Shown: in pieces, positions 1 through 6,318 of the stretch | Layout: every line of letters starts with the position of its first letter | Numbering within the stretch: the stretch's first letter is position 1 | Source of the DNA: an uncultured Peptococcaceae bacterium | Lineage (GTDB): Bacteria; Bacillota; Peptococcia; Peptococcales; Peptococcaceae | Direction: 5' to 3' | DNA length: 11,623 bases | NCBI GenBank assembly: GCA_958451915.1 | Contig: CAUDRX010000068.1 | Span: 1 to 11,623, forward strand | Made by a program: the position numbers and the translations under genes | Notes under the pieces: generated by a model | Databases searched by the model: none | What the model saw: the letters and a program-made list of their open reading frames with translations, nothing else | What the model was told of the DNA's origin: nothing

Positions 1-155
1 TCCGTCATGGTCTTGCTCATCTTTTTATCATAATCAGCAAGCTGCTCATCGATCTCATCGATCTGTTTCTGAATTTCAGCAGCCGTTTTTTTCTTATAGG
101 AATCGGTAACAATCTGTTTAAAATATACTTTACCAAGAATTTGTAATTCTTCCAT
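1..155 (-). CDS. ylqD: YlqD family protein, 5' part only
   Basis: The first 51 codons of a minus-strand gene that leaves the window at its left edge. The start is ATG at 155-153, with GAGGT about 6 nt upstream as ribosome site. The visible part begins MEELQILGKVYFKQIVTDSY and continues into a Lys/Glu/Gln-rich, probably coiled-coil helix. This resembles the start of YlqD, a small protein of unknown biochemical function. In Bacillus-type genomes YlqD sits between khpA (ylqC) and rimM/trmD, which is the position here: it lies directly downstream of khpA on the same strand. Unlike a simple operon, an intrinsic terminator separates the two, so ylqD is probably transcribed by partial readthrough or from a promoter not identified. 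The call rests on N-terminal resemblance plus gene order. Confidence 0.75.
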   Translation of the reverse strand, partial: MEELQILGKVYFKQIVTDSYKKKTAAEIQKQIDEIDEQLADYDKKMSKTMT

Positions 156-175
156 GATTAACCTCATTTCTACAT

Positions 176-208
176 AACAAAAAATCCAGACTCGGACGAA
201 TCTGGATT
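176..208 (-). terminator. Intrinsic terminator between khpA and ylqD
   Basis: Read on the minus strand, an 8-bp perfect stem (AATCCAGA / TCTGGATT, plus-strand arms 183-190 and 201-208) with a 10-nt loop is followed at once by a T-rich tract, TTTTTTGTT. It lies 6 nt after the khpA stop and about 20 nt before the ylqD ATG. This is a typical rho-independent terminator. The stem is only moderately stable, so attenuation rather than complete stopping is likely within what is otherwise a conserved operon. Confidence 0.75.
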
Positions 209-214
209 ATATTT

Positions 215-445
215 TTACTCGACAATATCAACATAAACCTTTTTATGCTGTACATTGCCTGCGGCTTTCATAACCGTACGAATCGCATTTGCAATCCGCC
301 CATGCTTGCCGATAATCTTCCCCATATCATCTGGTGCAACAGTAAGCTGCACTGACACAGATTCTGGTGTTTCATTAATTTTGACAGATACCGCATCAGG
401 GTTATCAACCAAAGACTTTGCAATATGCAAAACCAAGTTTTCCAT
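215..445 (-). CDS. khpA: KhpA, small KH-domain RNA-binding protein
   Basis: A 76-residue protein made of a single KH domain. The GxxG nucleic-acid-binding loop is seen as GKIIGKHGR at about residues 42-50, followed by the helix AIRTVMKAAG. KhpA (YlqC/YlqD-neighbour KH protein) is known in Gram-positives to pair with KhpB/Jag, bind many RNAs and affect cell division and elongation. The length matches the family (75-80). The gene lies 23 nt after rpsP on the same strand, the usual order. The ribosome site is weak (GGA about 10 nt before the ATG), and an upstream out-of-frame ATG GAC TGA makes an earlier start impossible. The terminator at 176-208 follows. Confidence 0.93.
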   Translation of the reverse strand: MENLVLHIAKSLVDNPDAVSVKINETPESVSVQLTVAPDDMGKIIGKHGRIANAIRTVMKAAGNVQHKKVYVDIVE

Positions 446-468
446 AATATCAGTCCATTTCTAATAAA

Positions 469-711
469 TTACTTCACACCAGCTTTTTTCAGCAGACTGC
501 GAACGGTATCGGAAGGCTGAGCGCCGTTTGCCAGCCACTTCTGAGCTGCTTCGACATCAACCTTGATCTCAGCAGGGTTTACGTTTGGGTTGTAGTAACC
601 GATTTCTTCGATGCTGCGACCGTCTCTAGGAGCACGGCTGTCAGCAACAACAATACGATAGAAAGGTTTCTTTTTAGCACCCATTCTTCTTAATCTGATC
701 TTTGTTGCCAT
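469..711 (-). CDS. rpsP: 30S ribosomal protein bS16
   Basis: 80 residues with the complete bS16 pattern: start MATKIRLRRMGAKKKPFYRI, then VVADSRAPRDGRSIEEIGYYNP, ending in a basic helix (LLKKAGVK). bS16 binds 16S rRNA in the body of the small subunit and is needed for its assembly. The ribosome site is near-perfect: AAGGAGGTGA (complement of 716-725), with GGAGG 7 nt from the ATG. This fits a highly translated ribosomal protein gene within an operon of weaker sites. It sits 24 nt downstream of ffh and upstream of khpA, the conserved order in Bacillota. Confidence 0.98.
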   Translation of the reverse strand: MATKIRLRRMGAKKKPFYRIVVADSRAPRDGRSIEEIGYYNPNVNPAEIKVDVEAAQKWLANGAQPSDTVRSLLKKAGVK

Positions 712-735
712 TATGTCACCTCCTTAAAATGATGA

Positions 736-2085
736 TTACTTCAAGCCAAAGAATGGCAGGCGGCCTTTTTTGGCACCTTTACCATTAGCCATGGCTCCAA
801 ACTGCTTCATAAATGTTTGAGACTGCTCAAACTGCTTGATCAAACGATTGACATCCTGTACTTTCAGACCACATCCTGCAGCGATACGTTTTCTTCGACT
901 GCCATTGATGATCTTTGTGTTGCGCCGTTCTTCCGGCGTCATCGACAAGATAATGGCGCGTGTATGATCCATATCTTTTGCATCAAGTTTCACATTCTTA
1001 AGCATCTTTTTGCTCACACCAGGGATCATAGAAAGCATAGATTCAATATCACCCATACCCTGTAACTGGTCCATCTGAGCCAGATAATCCTCCAGTGTAA
1101 AAGATTGCGTTTTGATCTTTTCCTGTAATTCGAGAGCCTGCTGCTGATCAAATTCCGCTTCAGCTTTTTCGATCAGCGTCAGAATATCACCCATCCCCAG
1201 GATGCGTGAAGCCATACGGTCAGGGTGGAATGGCTCGAGCGCATCAAGCTTTTCACCCATCCCGGTGAACTTGATCGGTTTGCCCGTCACGCTCTTTACA
1301 GAGAGTGCTGCACCACCTCGCGTGTCACCATCAAGCTTTGTCAGCACGATACCAGTAATATCCAGGTTATCATTGAAATGCTCAGCGACATTGACAGCAT
1401 CCTGCCCAGTCATCGCGTCGATGACCAAGAGAATCTCATGCGGCTCGACCGCTTCTTTGATCGAGACAAGTTCGTTCATCAACACTTCATCGATGTGAAG
1501 GCGCCCTGCGGTATCGATAATGACGACATCGTTGCCGTGCGCTTTCGCATGAGCAAGCGCATCACACGCGATATCAACAGGCGATCTTTCTGCTCCTTCT
1601 TCATAGACCGGAATCTCAAGCTGTTTGCCTAATACCTGTAACTGTTGGATCGCCGCTGGGCGATAAACATCACAAGCGACCAAGAGCGGTCTTTTATGCA
1701 TCTTGTCTTTCAGATATCTCGCAAGCTTGCCTGTAGATGTAGTCTTCCCCGAACCTTGCAGACCAACCATCATAATGACTGTCGGTGGTTTGGAACTGAT
1801 AGTGATCTTTTTGTTCTCCCCACCCATCAGATTGGTGAGTTCCTCGTGAACGATCTTTACGACCTGTTGGCCAGGGGTGAGACTTTCCATCACATCCGCC
1901 CCCATAGCACGATCTTTGATCGTCCCAACGAAGCTTTTAACAACTTTATAGTTTACATCGGCTTCCAAAAGAGCCACACGTACTTCGCGAAGCACGTCTT
2001 TGATGTCTTGTTCGCTGATCTTACCCTTGCCTTTGAGCTTGGCGAAGGCATCTTGCAGTCTTTCGCTTAATCCATCAAGTGCCAT
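736..2085 (-). CDS. ffh: Signal recognition particle protein Ffh (SRP54)
   Basis: GTPase subunit of SRP. It binds 4.5S/scRNA and signal sequences of nascent membrane and secreted proteins and docks them to FtsY. The 449-residue reading from ATG 2085 has the N domain (1-95), then the G domain: P-loop GLQGSGKTT (108-116), DVYRPAAIQQL, DTAGRL and TKLDGDTRGG. The Met-rich M domain follows, with the RNA-binding stretch around RKRIAAGCGLKVQDVNRLIK. A TTG two codons upstream is open, but MALDGLSERLQ is the usual start and leaves 2 nt after the ylxM stop, implying translational coupling. The ribosome site is modest (GAAAGG). The protein is complete and all GTPase motifs are present. ftsY, often the upstream partner, is not here; dut stands upstream of ylxM instead. 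Confidence 0.98.
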   Translation of the reverse strand: MALDGLSERLQDAFAKLKGKGKISEQDIKDVLREVRVALLEADVNYKVVKSFVGTIKDRAMGADVMESLTPGQQVVKIVHEELTNLMGGENKKITISSKPPTVIMMVGLQGSGKTTSTGKLARYLKDKMHKRPLLVACDVYRPAAIQQLQVLGKQLEIPVYEEGAERSPVDIACDALAHAKAHGNDVVIIDTAGRLHIDEVLMNELVSIKEAVEPHEILLVIDAMTGQDAVNVAEHFNDNLDITGIVLTKLDGDTRGGAALSVKSVTGKPIKFTGMGEKLDALEPFHPDRMASRILGMGDILTLIEKAEAEFDQQQALELQEKIKTQSFTLEDYLAQMDQLQGMGDIESMLSMIPGVSKKMLKNVKLDAKDMDHTRAIILSMTPEERRNTKIINGSRRKRIAAGCGLKVQDVNRLIKQFEQSQTFMKQFGAMANGKGAKKGRLPFFGLK

Positions 2086-2087
2086 GA

Positions 2088-2450
2088 TCAATCAGCCTTT
2101 CTGGTCATTGTTAAGTGCGATAATACTCTTTGAACGTCTTTCTCATGCCACGTCTCACCTTCAAGAAGCTGAGAGATAAACGCGATCGCTTCATCCAACA
2201 CAGCATCAACCTCATCTGAACGCGACAACATGCCCAGCGTTGACTCATAAGATTCAAGTGTACTCTCGCAACGATTGATACTGTTGTGAACAGCCTGACG
2301 GCTCGTTCCCATAAGCTCTGCGATCTCTGTGAGAGAAAGATCTTCATTAAAATAATAGTTAAACAGAGTCTTCTGCTTGTCTGTCAGTAATCCTTCGTAA
2401 CAATCAAACAGACGGATCATGCGGTTTCTATTGTTCATTGATAACGGCAT
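2088..2450 (-). CDS. ylxM: YlxM, SRP-operon helix-turn-helix protein
   Basis: A 120-residue YlxM/p13-type protein starting MPLSMNNRNRMIRLFDCYEG. It carries LTDKQKTLFNYYFNEDLS, then a sigma-70 region-4-like helix-turn-helix (SLTEIAELMGTSRQAVHNSI). The family is encoded beside ffh or ftsY and is thought to modulate SRP assembly or operon expression; its exact role is not settled. The frame is open up to 2519, but the start at 2450 was chosen for three reasons: AGAGGTG lies 6 nt upstream, the length matches the family (about 110-120), and the upstream codons run through a sigma-A promoter. The C-terminal part is an acidic helical segment. Its stop lies 2 nt before the ffh ATG. Confidence 0.93.
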   Translation of the reverse strand: MPLSMNNRNRMIRLFDCYEGLLTDKQKTLFNYYFNEDLSLTEIAELMGTSRQAVHNSINRCESTLESYESTLGMLSRSDEVDAVLDEAIAFISQLLEGETWHEKDVQRVLSHLTMTRKAD

Positions 2451-2490
2451 TTCAACACCTCTGTCAACCTTTTCGCCTTGACACTCCGAT

Positions 2491-2519
2491 ACTATATCGT
2501 AAGACAAGCGTAAAGTCAA
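2491..2519 (-). promoter_or_regulatory. Sigma-A promoter of the ylxM-ffh-rpsP-khpA operon
   Basis: On the minus strand, TTGACT (plus 2514-2519), exactly 17 nt, then TATAGT (plus 2491-2496). Transcription would start near 2484, leaving about 34 nt of leader before the ylxM ATG. The -35 box contains the TGA stop of the upstream dUTPase gene (2516-2518), so the two transcription units abut with no spare sequence. No terminator precedes it, and readthrough from dut is possible. Confidence 0.85.
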
Positions 2520-3025
2520 GACTTTTTTTCGTCCGTGCTGCCAAATCCTCCAGTCCGTTTGGCAGCGGTATGGTCATCATCTGTCGTCAGATAAGGCAAA
2601 AAGATCCCCTGCGCGAACGCTTGTCCCTGCTTGATCTCCAGGACTGCGCCGTCACGATGATCATTAAAAAGAGCGATCATGATATGGCCTTCATTATCAG
2701 CAAACTGGTAATCAGAATCAATGACGCCGATCGTATTGGTCAATTGAAGCTTATATTTCATTCCCTGGCCGCTTCGCGGTGCAACGAGCAATACCACATT
2801 TTCAGGCATCACCGCACGGATCCCTGTTAATATCGTAATACCTTCACCCGGATGCAATGAAAAATCATAAGGCGCAAAAAAATCGTAACCAGCTGACCCA
2901 ACCGTGGATCGGGCAGGCAATCTCAAAGCGCCAAAAACATCCTCCGGCGCTTCGATACGCATGAAATTCCGATGACGCCAATCTTCTAAAAATTGAGGCC
3001 AGGAAATCTTTTCAAATGCTATCAT
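2516..3025 (-). CDS. dut: dUTP diphosphatase (trimeric dUTPase family)
   Basis: Hydrolyses dUTP to dUMP and pyrophosphate, which keeps uracil out of DNA and feeds dTMP synthesis. In the 169-residue reading from ATG 3025 all five dUTPase motifs can be seen: 1, SAGYDFFAP (44-52); 2, PRSGQG (83-88); 3, NTIGVIDSDY (97-106, with the catalytic Asp in VIDSD); 4, QGQAFAQGIF (133-142); 5, TGGFGST (158-164). The N-terminal extension of about 35 residues (FEKISWPQFLEDW) is typical of clostridial chromosomal and phage dUTPases. An ATG at 3034 is also in frame but touches the AAAGGA ribosome site; 3025 gives 9-nt spacing. The gene is divergent from yebC, and its stop lies within the -35 box of the SRP operon promoter. 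Confidence 0.93.
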   Translation of the reverse strand: MIAFEKISWPQFLEDWRHRNFMRIEAPEDVFGALRLPARSTVGSAGYDFFAPYDFSLHPGEGITILTGIRAVMPENVVLLVAPRSGQGMKYKLQLTNTIGVIDSDYQFADNEGHIMIALFNDHRDGAVLEIKQGQAFAQGIFLPYLTTDDDHTAAKRTGGFGSTDEKKS

Positions 3026-3056
3026 CAAAATCATTCCTTTCTATCTTGAATTGCTC

Positions 3057-3085
3057 TTGCAATGGATTCCCCAGAAGATTATAAT
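3057..3085 (+). promoter_or_regulatory. Sigma-A promoter of yebC
   Basis: TTGCAA (3057-3062), 17 nt, then a perfect TATAAT (3080-3085). The predicted start near 3092 gives a leader of about 32 nt containing the ribosome site AAGGAGA (3110-3116), 7 nt from the yebC ATG. Confidence 0.85.
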
Positions 3086-3106
3086 AAAAAATGCGCATAA
3101 AATAAA
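3078..3106 (-). promoter_or_regulatory. Possible minus-strand promoter of dut sharing the -10 box
   Basis: The yebC -10 region ATTATAAT (3078-3085) is a perfect palindrome, so the minus strand also reads TATAAT (plus 3078-3083). With a 17-nt spacer the -35 would be TTTATT (plus 3101-3106), which matches the consensus poorly. The predicted start near 3071 leaves about 45 nt before the dut ATG. No better dut promoter was seen in the 98-nt gap. The call is tentative. Confidence 0.45.
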
Positions 3107-3123
3107 CCTAAGGAGAGATATGA

Positions 3124-3840
3124 ATGGGTCGTATTCATAATATTGAAGGAAAGAAAAACAAAATGGACAGCCTGCGTTCCACCACATTCACCAAACACGC
3201 ACGCAACATCACCGTTGCCGCGCGTCAGGGCGGTGGTGACCCAGCTTATAACGCTGCATTAAAGCTGGCCATCGATAAGGCTAAAGCCGATAACATGCCT
3301 AATGACAACATCAATCGTGCGATCAAAAAAGGTATCGGTGCATCTGACGGCGAAAAATACGAACACATCACCTATGAAGGGTATGGCCCTGGCGGCGTTG
3401 CCCTTATCATTGAATGCCTCACCGACAACAAAAACCGCACCGCTGGTAATGTCCGTCACCACCTCGACCGCTGCGGCGGCAATCTTGGCACTGACGGCTG
3501 CGTAAGCTTCATGTTCGAACGTAAAGGTGCCATCGCTATCGATAAAGAGACCTGCCCTATGAGTGAAGATGAACTTATGGAACTCGCCCTCGAAGCAGGT
3601 GCAGAAGATTTTTCTATCGAAGACAGCCATTATGAGATCCTTACTGCACCAGAAGATTACAGTGCAGTCCGTGATGCCATCGATGGTGCAAATATCGAAG
3701 TCATCTCCGGTGATATCACCATGCTCCCTTCCAACTACACGGAGGTTCCTGAAGACAAGAAAAAGAGCATGCAAAAACTTCTTGACGCCCTTGAAGAAGA
3801 CGATGACGTCCAGAACGTTTACAGCAACATGGCACAATAA
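3124..3840 (+). CDS. yebC: YebC/PmpR (TACO1) family protein
   Basis: A 238-residue member of the YebC/TACO1 family, full length for the family (235-250). The N-terminal domain reads MGRIHNIEGKKNKMDSLRST then FTKHARNITVAARQGGGDP; the middle has NMPNDNINRAIKKG and YEGYGPGG; next is LTDNKNRTAGNVR, then GGNLGTDGCVSFMF. The acidic C-terminus is LLDALEEDDDVQNVYSNM. The opening MGRIHNIEG differs from the common MAGHSKWxNIKxRK form, marking a subtype. Members were long annotated as transcriptional regulators; work on mitochondrial TACO1 and some bacterial members points to a ribosome role on proline-rich stretches. The ATG at 3124 follows AAGGAGA by 7 nt. It has its own promoter and a double terminator, so it is monocistronic. 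Confidence 0.95.
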   Translation: MGRIHNIEGKKNKMDSLRSTTFTKHARNITVAARQGGGDPAYNAALKLAIDKAKADNMPNDNINRAIKKGIGASDGEKYEHITYEGYGPGGVALIIECLTDNKNRTAGNVRHHLDRCGGNLGTDGCVSFMFERKGAIAIDKETCPMSEDELMELALEAGAEDFSIEDSHYEILTAPEDYSAVRDAIDGANIEVISGDITMLPSNYTEVPEDKKKSMQKLLDALEEDDDVQNVYSNMAQ

Positions 3841-3877
3841 CATACAAAGCAGCAGGTCAGATCTGCTGCTTTGTATG
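3841..3877. terminator. First of two tandem hairpins after yebC (bidirectional terminator)
   Basis: A perfect 15-bp inverted repeat, CATACAAAGCAGCAG (3841-3855) and CTGCTGCTTTGTATG (3863-3877), with a 7-nt loop. It begins on the base after the yebC TAA. The A-rich and T-rich outer parts of the stem give a short U-tract in either direction, but no long T-run follows. It stands between convergent genes. Confidence 0.7.
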
Positions 3878-3878
3878 C

Positions 3879-3918
3879 AAATGCCCTGGCAAGGATGATC
3901 CTTGCCAGGGCATTTCTT
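3879..3918. terminator. Second tandem hairpin, strong bidirectional terminator
   Basis: A perfect 16-bp inverted repeat, AAATGCCCTGGCAAGG (3879-3894) and CCTTGCCAGGGCATTT (3900-3915), with a 5-nt loop ATGAT and trailing CTT. It starts one base after the first hairpin ends. The GC-rich core flanked by A/T on both sides suits termination of yebC from the left and of the Fe-S protein operon from the right. The U-tract is short, but the stem is very stable. Confidence 0.8.
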
Positions 3919-3960
3919 ATATTCTCTAATAGTCAACATGCACTGAGCGCGCGATCTTTT

Positions 3961-5052
3961 TCAGATCTTGTGCCGACAGATCGCACAAAGCGTCTGCCCG
4001 TCTTCCGTTGGATAAAAAAGTTCTCCGCACCGAGCACACATCTGGCCAGTACCCTGAGCTACGATGCGCCAATGAGGGGCAGCAATATCAGCAGCAGTCA
4101 GTCCGTGGTCCCAGTGCAGCGCATTTTCCGGGCAGATATCAATACACAGCCCGCAGCGCGCGCAAAGCACATCATGATGCACCAGCGCTGCATTGCCATC
4201 CTTTTCGATCACGGCAAGCGCCTGCCACGGACAGAGCATCTCGCATGTCTTACAGAACCGACATCGGGAAGCTGCAAGCATCTCCAGTGGCAGCTCACAT
4301 ACACGCTCATTTTCATCAAAAGTGTTATCTGCAAACAATTCATGCAGGAGCATCGTCTGGGACTGCGTTTTTTCAAAATCCAGAGCCTGTGCCGGATGAA
4401 CGGTCTCGCGAAATGCTTCAAGATACCCCTCTAAAGATTGCCTTGTATATTTTTCAGCCACTTCCTTCACATGAGCCAGTTGCTTGCGCATGTACTCACG
4501 TCGGGTATTGAGGTCTCCATACGTTTCTGCTAAAAATGCGCGCATTGTATCCGATTCGCGAAAGATCCGGATCTGTTTTGCGTAATCAGACAATCCGTAA
4601 CGTTCCATCAGTATCATCTGCGCTTCCGGATACCAGTCATTTTCACAATCAGCACATTTTGTCTGATCCGCATAGAGCACAACTTCACCGAATCGATGCA
4701 CCAGCATCGCCAACTGCAGCCATGTGAACTGTTGCAGGCACCCCGTTGCCAAGACCGGCTGGTCAGGAAAATCCTCCTTGCGGCACGCCAGGATGAGCGG
4801 CCCAGTGCCTTCCGGCATAGCGATGGCATCCGGAAAATCCATTTCGAACACATTCTGCGAGCACGCTTGGATGCATCGCCCGCAGCCATCGCAAGCTTCC
4901 ACACTGATCATCTGCCCTTGCAGCTGAATACTGCCGTTTGGGCAAGACCGCAGACACTTTCGACACGTCGCACGCGGCGAGAACTGATGGATGCACCGTG
5001 CCGCATGCACCTTCACTGGCGAAGTGATCGCAATAAGATCGGACAGGTTCAT
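3961..5052 (-). CDS. Multi-cluster ferredoxin-like protein with C-terminal zinc ribbon
   Basis: 363 residues, soluble, no membrane segment or signal peptide seen. Four 4Fe-4S motifs are visible. Cluster 1 is C30xxC33xxxC37P, with C20 as possible fourth ligand; cluster 2 is C54xxC57xxC60xxxC64; cluster 3 is C264xxC267xxC270xxxC274P; cluster 4 is C297xxC300xxC303xxxC307P. Between the two pairs lies a region of about 200 residues holding C90, C105 (ATGC), C133 and C136 (CADC), loosely like hydrogenase/heterodisulfide-reductase delta-type domains, then a helical stretch. The end is a zinc ribbon, C339xxC342...C356xxC359. This suggests an electron-transfer subunit; the partner and reaction are unknown. 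The ATG at 5052 follows GAGGG. It is the last gene of the CBS-exporter operon, 22 nt after the YjjB-like gene. I recognise domains, not a named protein. Confidence 0.8.
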   Translation of the reverse strand: MNLSDLIAITSPVKVHAARCIHQFSPRATCRKCLRSCPNGSIQLQGQMISVEACDGCGRCIQACSQNVFEMDFPDAIAMPEGTGPLILACRKEDFPDQPVLATGCLQQFTWLQLAMLVHRFGEVVLYADQTKCADCENDWYPEAQMILMERYGLSDYAKQIRIFRESDTMRAFLAETYGDLNTRREYMRKQLAHVKEVAEKYTRQSLEGYLEAFRETVHPAQALDFEKTQSQTMLLHELFADNTFDENERVCELPLEMLAASRCRFCKTCEMLCPWQALAVIEKDGNAALVHHDVLCARCGLCIDICPENALHWDHGLTAADIAAPHWRIVAQGTGQMCARCGELFYPTEDGQTLCAICRHKI

Positions 5053-5074
5053 TTTCCCTCACGCTCCCCTCAGA

Positions 5075-5533
5075 TCAGCGCATGCGCGGCAGATAGCGAC
5101 GGCGTTTTGGCACCTTACGACGAACCATTTTGAGCATGCGGGCCAAAGAGCTCACCAATACCAACCCGATGGCCATTGCCCCCATCGATAACAAAGTATC
5201 TACACCATAGGAGTAAAAATCCGCCACGTGGCTATTGAGCAGGCTATCGATCGTATTATAGAAGCGCATCCCCGGTACGATCGGAAGGATCCCGATCGTC
5301 GTGATGACCATCACCGGTACCTTGCAGACCCGAGCAAAGATCTCAGCGTAAATACACATCACGACCGTTGGCACAAAGAATTGCAGCACGATATTATAAC
5401 CATCCAGAAAATCAAAGACGATCTTTCCCAATAAGCCGCAAAACGCTGAACAAAATACAAGCTTTCCCCGCGTTTCGTATAGGATCGCAAAGAAAAACGA
5501 CGCGAAAAAAGCCGCGATCCAACTCATGATCAT
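5075..5533 (-). CDS. Threonine/serine exporter family, small subunit (YjjB/DUF3815-like)
   Basis: 152 residues, largely hydrophobic, with about four membrane segments: WIAAFFASFFFAILY near the N-terminus, a segment around 25-45, one around 50-85 with VMVITTIGILPIVPG, and LLSMGAMAIGLVLVSSLA. A strongly basic cytoplasmic tail follows (KMVRRKVPKRRRYLPRMR). The ILPIVPGxxxY motif and length fit the C-terminal half of ThrE, found as a separate YjjB-type protein in many bacteria. It is expected to form one transporter with the YjjP-like gene upstream. The ATG at 5533 overlaps that gene's TGA (ATGA), indicating translational coupling; a second ATG at 5527 is possible. In E. coli the YjjP-YjjB pair has been reported to export succinate, and ThrE exports threonine and serine. 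The substrate here is not shown. Confidence 0.88.
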   Translation of the reverse strand: MIMSWIAAFFASFFFAILYETRGKLVFCSAFCGLLGKIVFDFLDGYNIVLQFFVPTVVMCIYAEIFARVCKVPVMVITTIGILPIVPGMRFYNTIDSLLNSHVADFYSYGVDTLLSMGAMAIGLVLVSSLARMLKMVRRKVPKRRRYLPRMR

Positions 5534-6318
5534 AATGGCATCACCCCCACCAATACAGGAAACGTCGCATAAGCCAGCGCCGATCCAATCGCGATCGCTA
5601 CCGCAATGACGATGGCTTCAATCGCTTCTATCAATCCCGCGCTCAAGTCTCTGGCGATCACATCGCGAACCGCCGTCATAAAACCGCGTCCCGGGAAGAG
5701 CATCATCAACGTACCGATGATGATATTGTTAAAATGCAGTGATGCAAAATACGTAGAGAACACAAACGCTATGGTCAGCTGAATGTACGTCGCCACAAGC
5801 GTCGTAAAAAAGCTGTTCGCATGATACATTTCCATCGGCGTCGTCACCAAACGTGCGAGAAAAATGCATATGATCGTCACGCCTGCATCCCAGAGCGTAC
5901 CACCACTCATTACGGCAAACGATGCAGCCGCCAGCGCATAGCTGATCCAGATCGTCGGCATCGAATAGCCACAGCCTTTACAATAACATGTCAGGGCATC
6001 GATCCCTTCGTCTGGCGGGATCGGCTTACTGCTCAAACGCCGGGCAAAATCATTGAGCCGGATCAAGCGCTCAAAATCGACCGTTCGATGATAGATCCGT
6101 TTGGTCTTCGTATAAGAGATCTCATCACTGGTCTCGATCGTGACAATAATGATGTTCGGCAATACATAAACATCGATCTGTTTGACACCATATGCACGTA
6201 ACACATAGAGCATGGATTCCTCTACACGATAAATCTCGGCGCCGTTCTCCATGAGAGCAGCGCCGAGCATTACCGCAAGCTTTAGCGCCTTTTGCGGATC
6301 ATAGATCTCAGTCTTCAT
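5530..6318 (-). CDS. Threonine/serine exporter family, large subunit (YjjP/DUF1212/ThrE-like)
   Basis: 262 residues from ATG 6318. The N-terminal cytoplasmic domain (about 1-110) has the ThrE/DUF1212 signature: KALKLAVMLGAALMENGAEIYRVEESM, then YVLPNIIIVTI. About five membrane helices follow from residue 121 (TIWISYALAAASFAV, AGVTIICIFLARLV, LVATYIQLTIAFVF, IIIGTLMMLFPG, AIVIAVAIAIGSALAY). It is the N-terminal half of the split exporter, with the YjjB-like partner coupled by a 4-nt overlap. The frame is open to 6363, but 6318 fits the family start; its ATG lies inside the end of the CBS gene (11-nt overlap), with only an A-rich GAAGAAA stretch upstream, so coupling is likely. Odd point: a CYCKGC motif (C111, C113, C116) just before the first membrane helix. 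Confidence 0.88.
   Translation of the reverse strand: MKTEIYDPQKALKLAVMLGAALMENGAEIYRVEESMLYVLRAYGVKQIDVYVLPNIIIVTIETSDEISYTKTKRIYHRTVDFERLIRLNDFARRLSSKPIPPDEGIDALTCYCKGCGYSMPTIWISYALAAASFAVMSGGTLWDAGVTIICIFLARLVTTPMEMYHANSFFTTLVATYIQLTIAFVFSTYFASLHFNNIIIGTLMMLFPGRGFMTAVRDVIARDLSAGLIEAIEAIVIAVAIAIGSALAYATFPVLVGVMPL

Noticed and set aside
2086..2091. TTG start for ffh at 2091.
   Set aside because: It overlaps the ylxM stop and adds only two residues before the usual MALDGL start.
2451..2519. A longer ylxM beginning at 2519.
   Set aside because: The extra 23 codons run through the -10 and spacer of a good sigma-A promoter and lack a ribosome site; AGAGGTG sits correctly before the ATG at 2450.
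4209..5062. Overlapping short open frames on both strands within the Fe-S protein gene.
   Set aside because: The Cys-motif frame 3961-5052 has clear domain structure and fits the operon; the others have no motif, and no ribosome site was identified for them.
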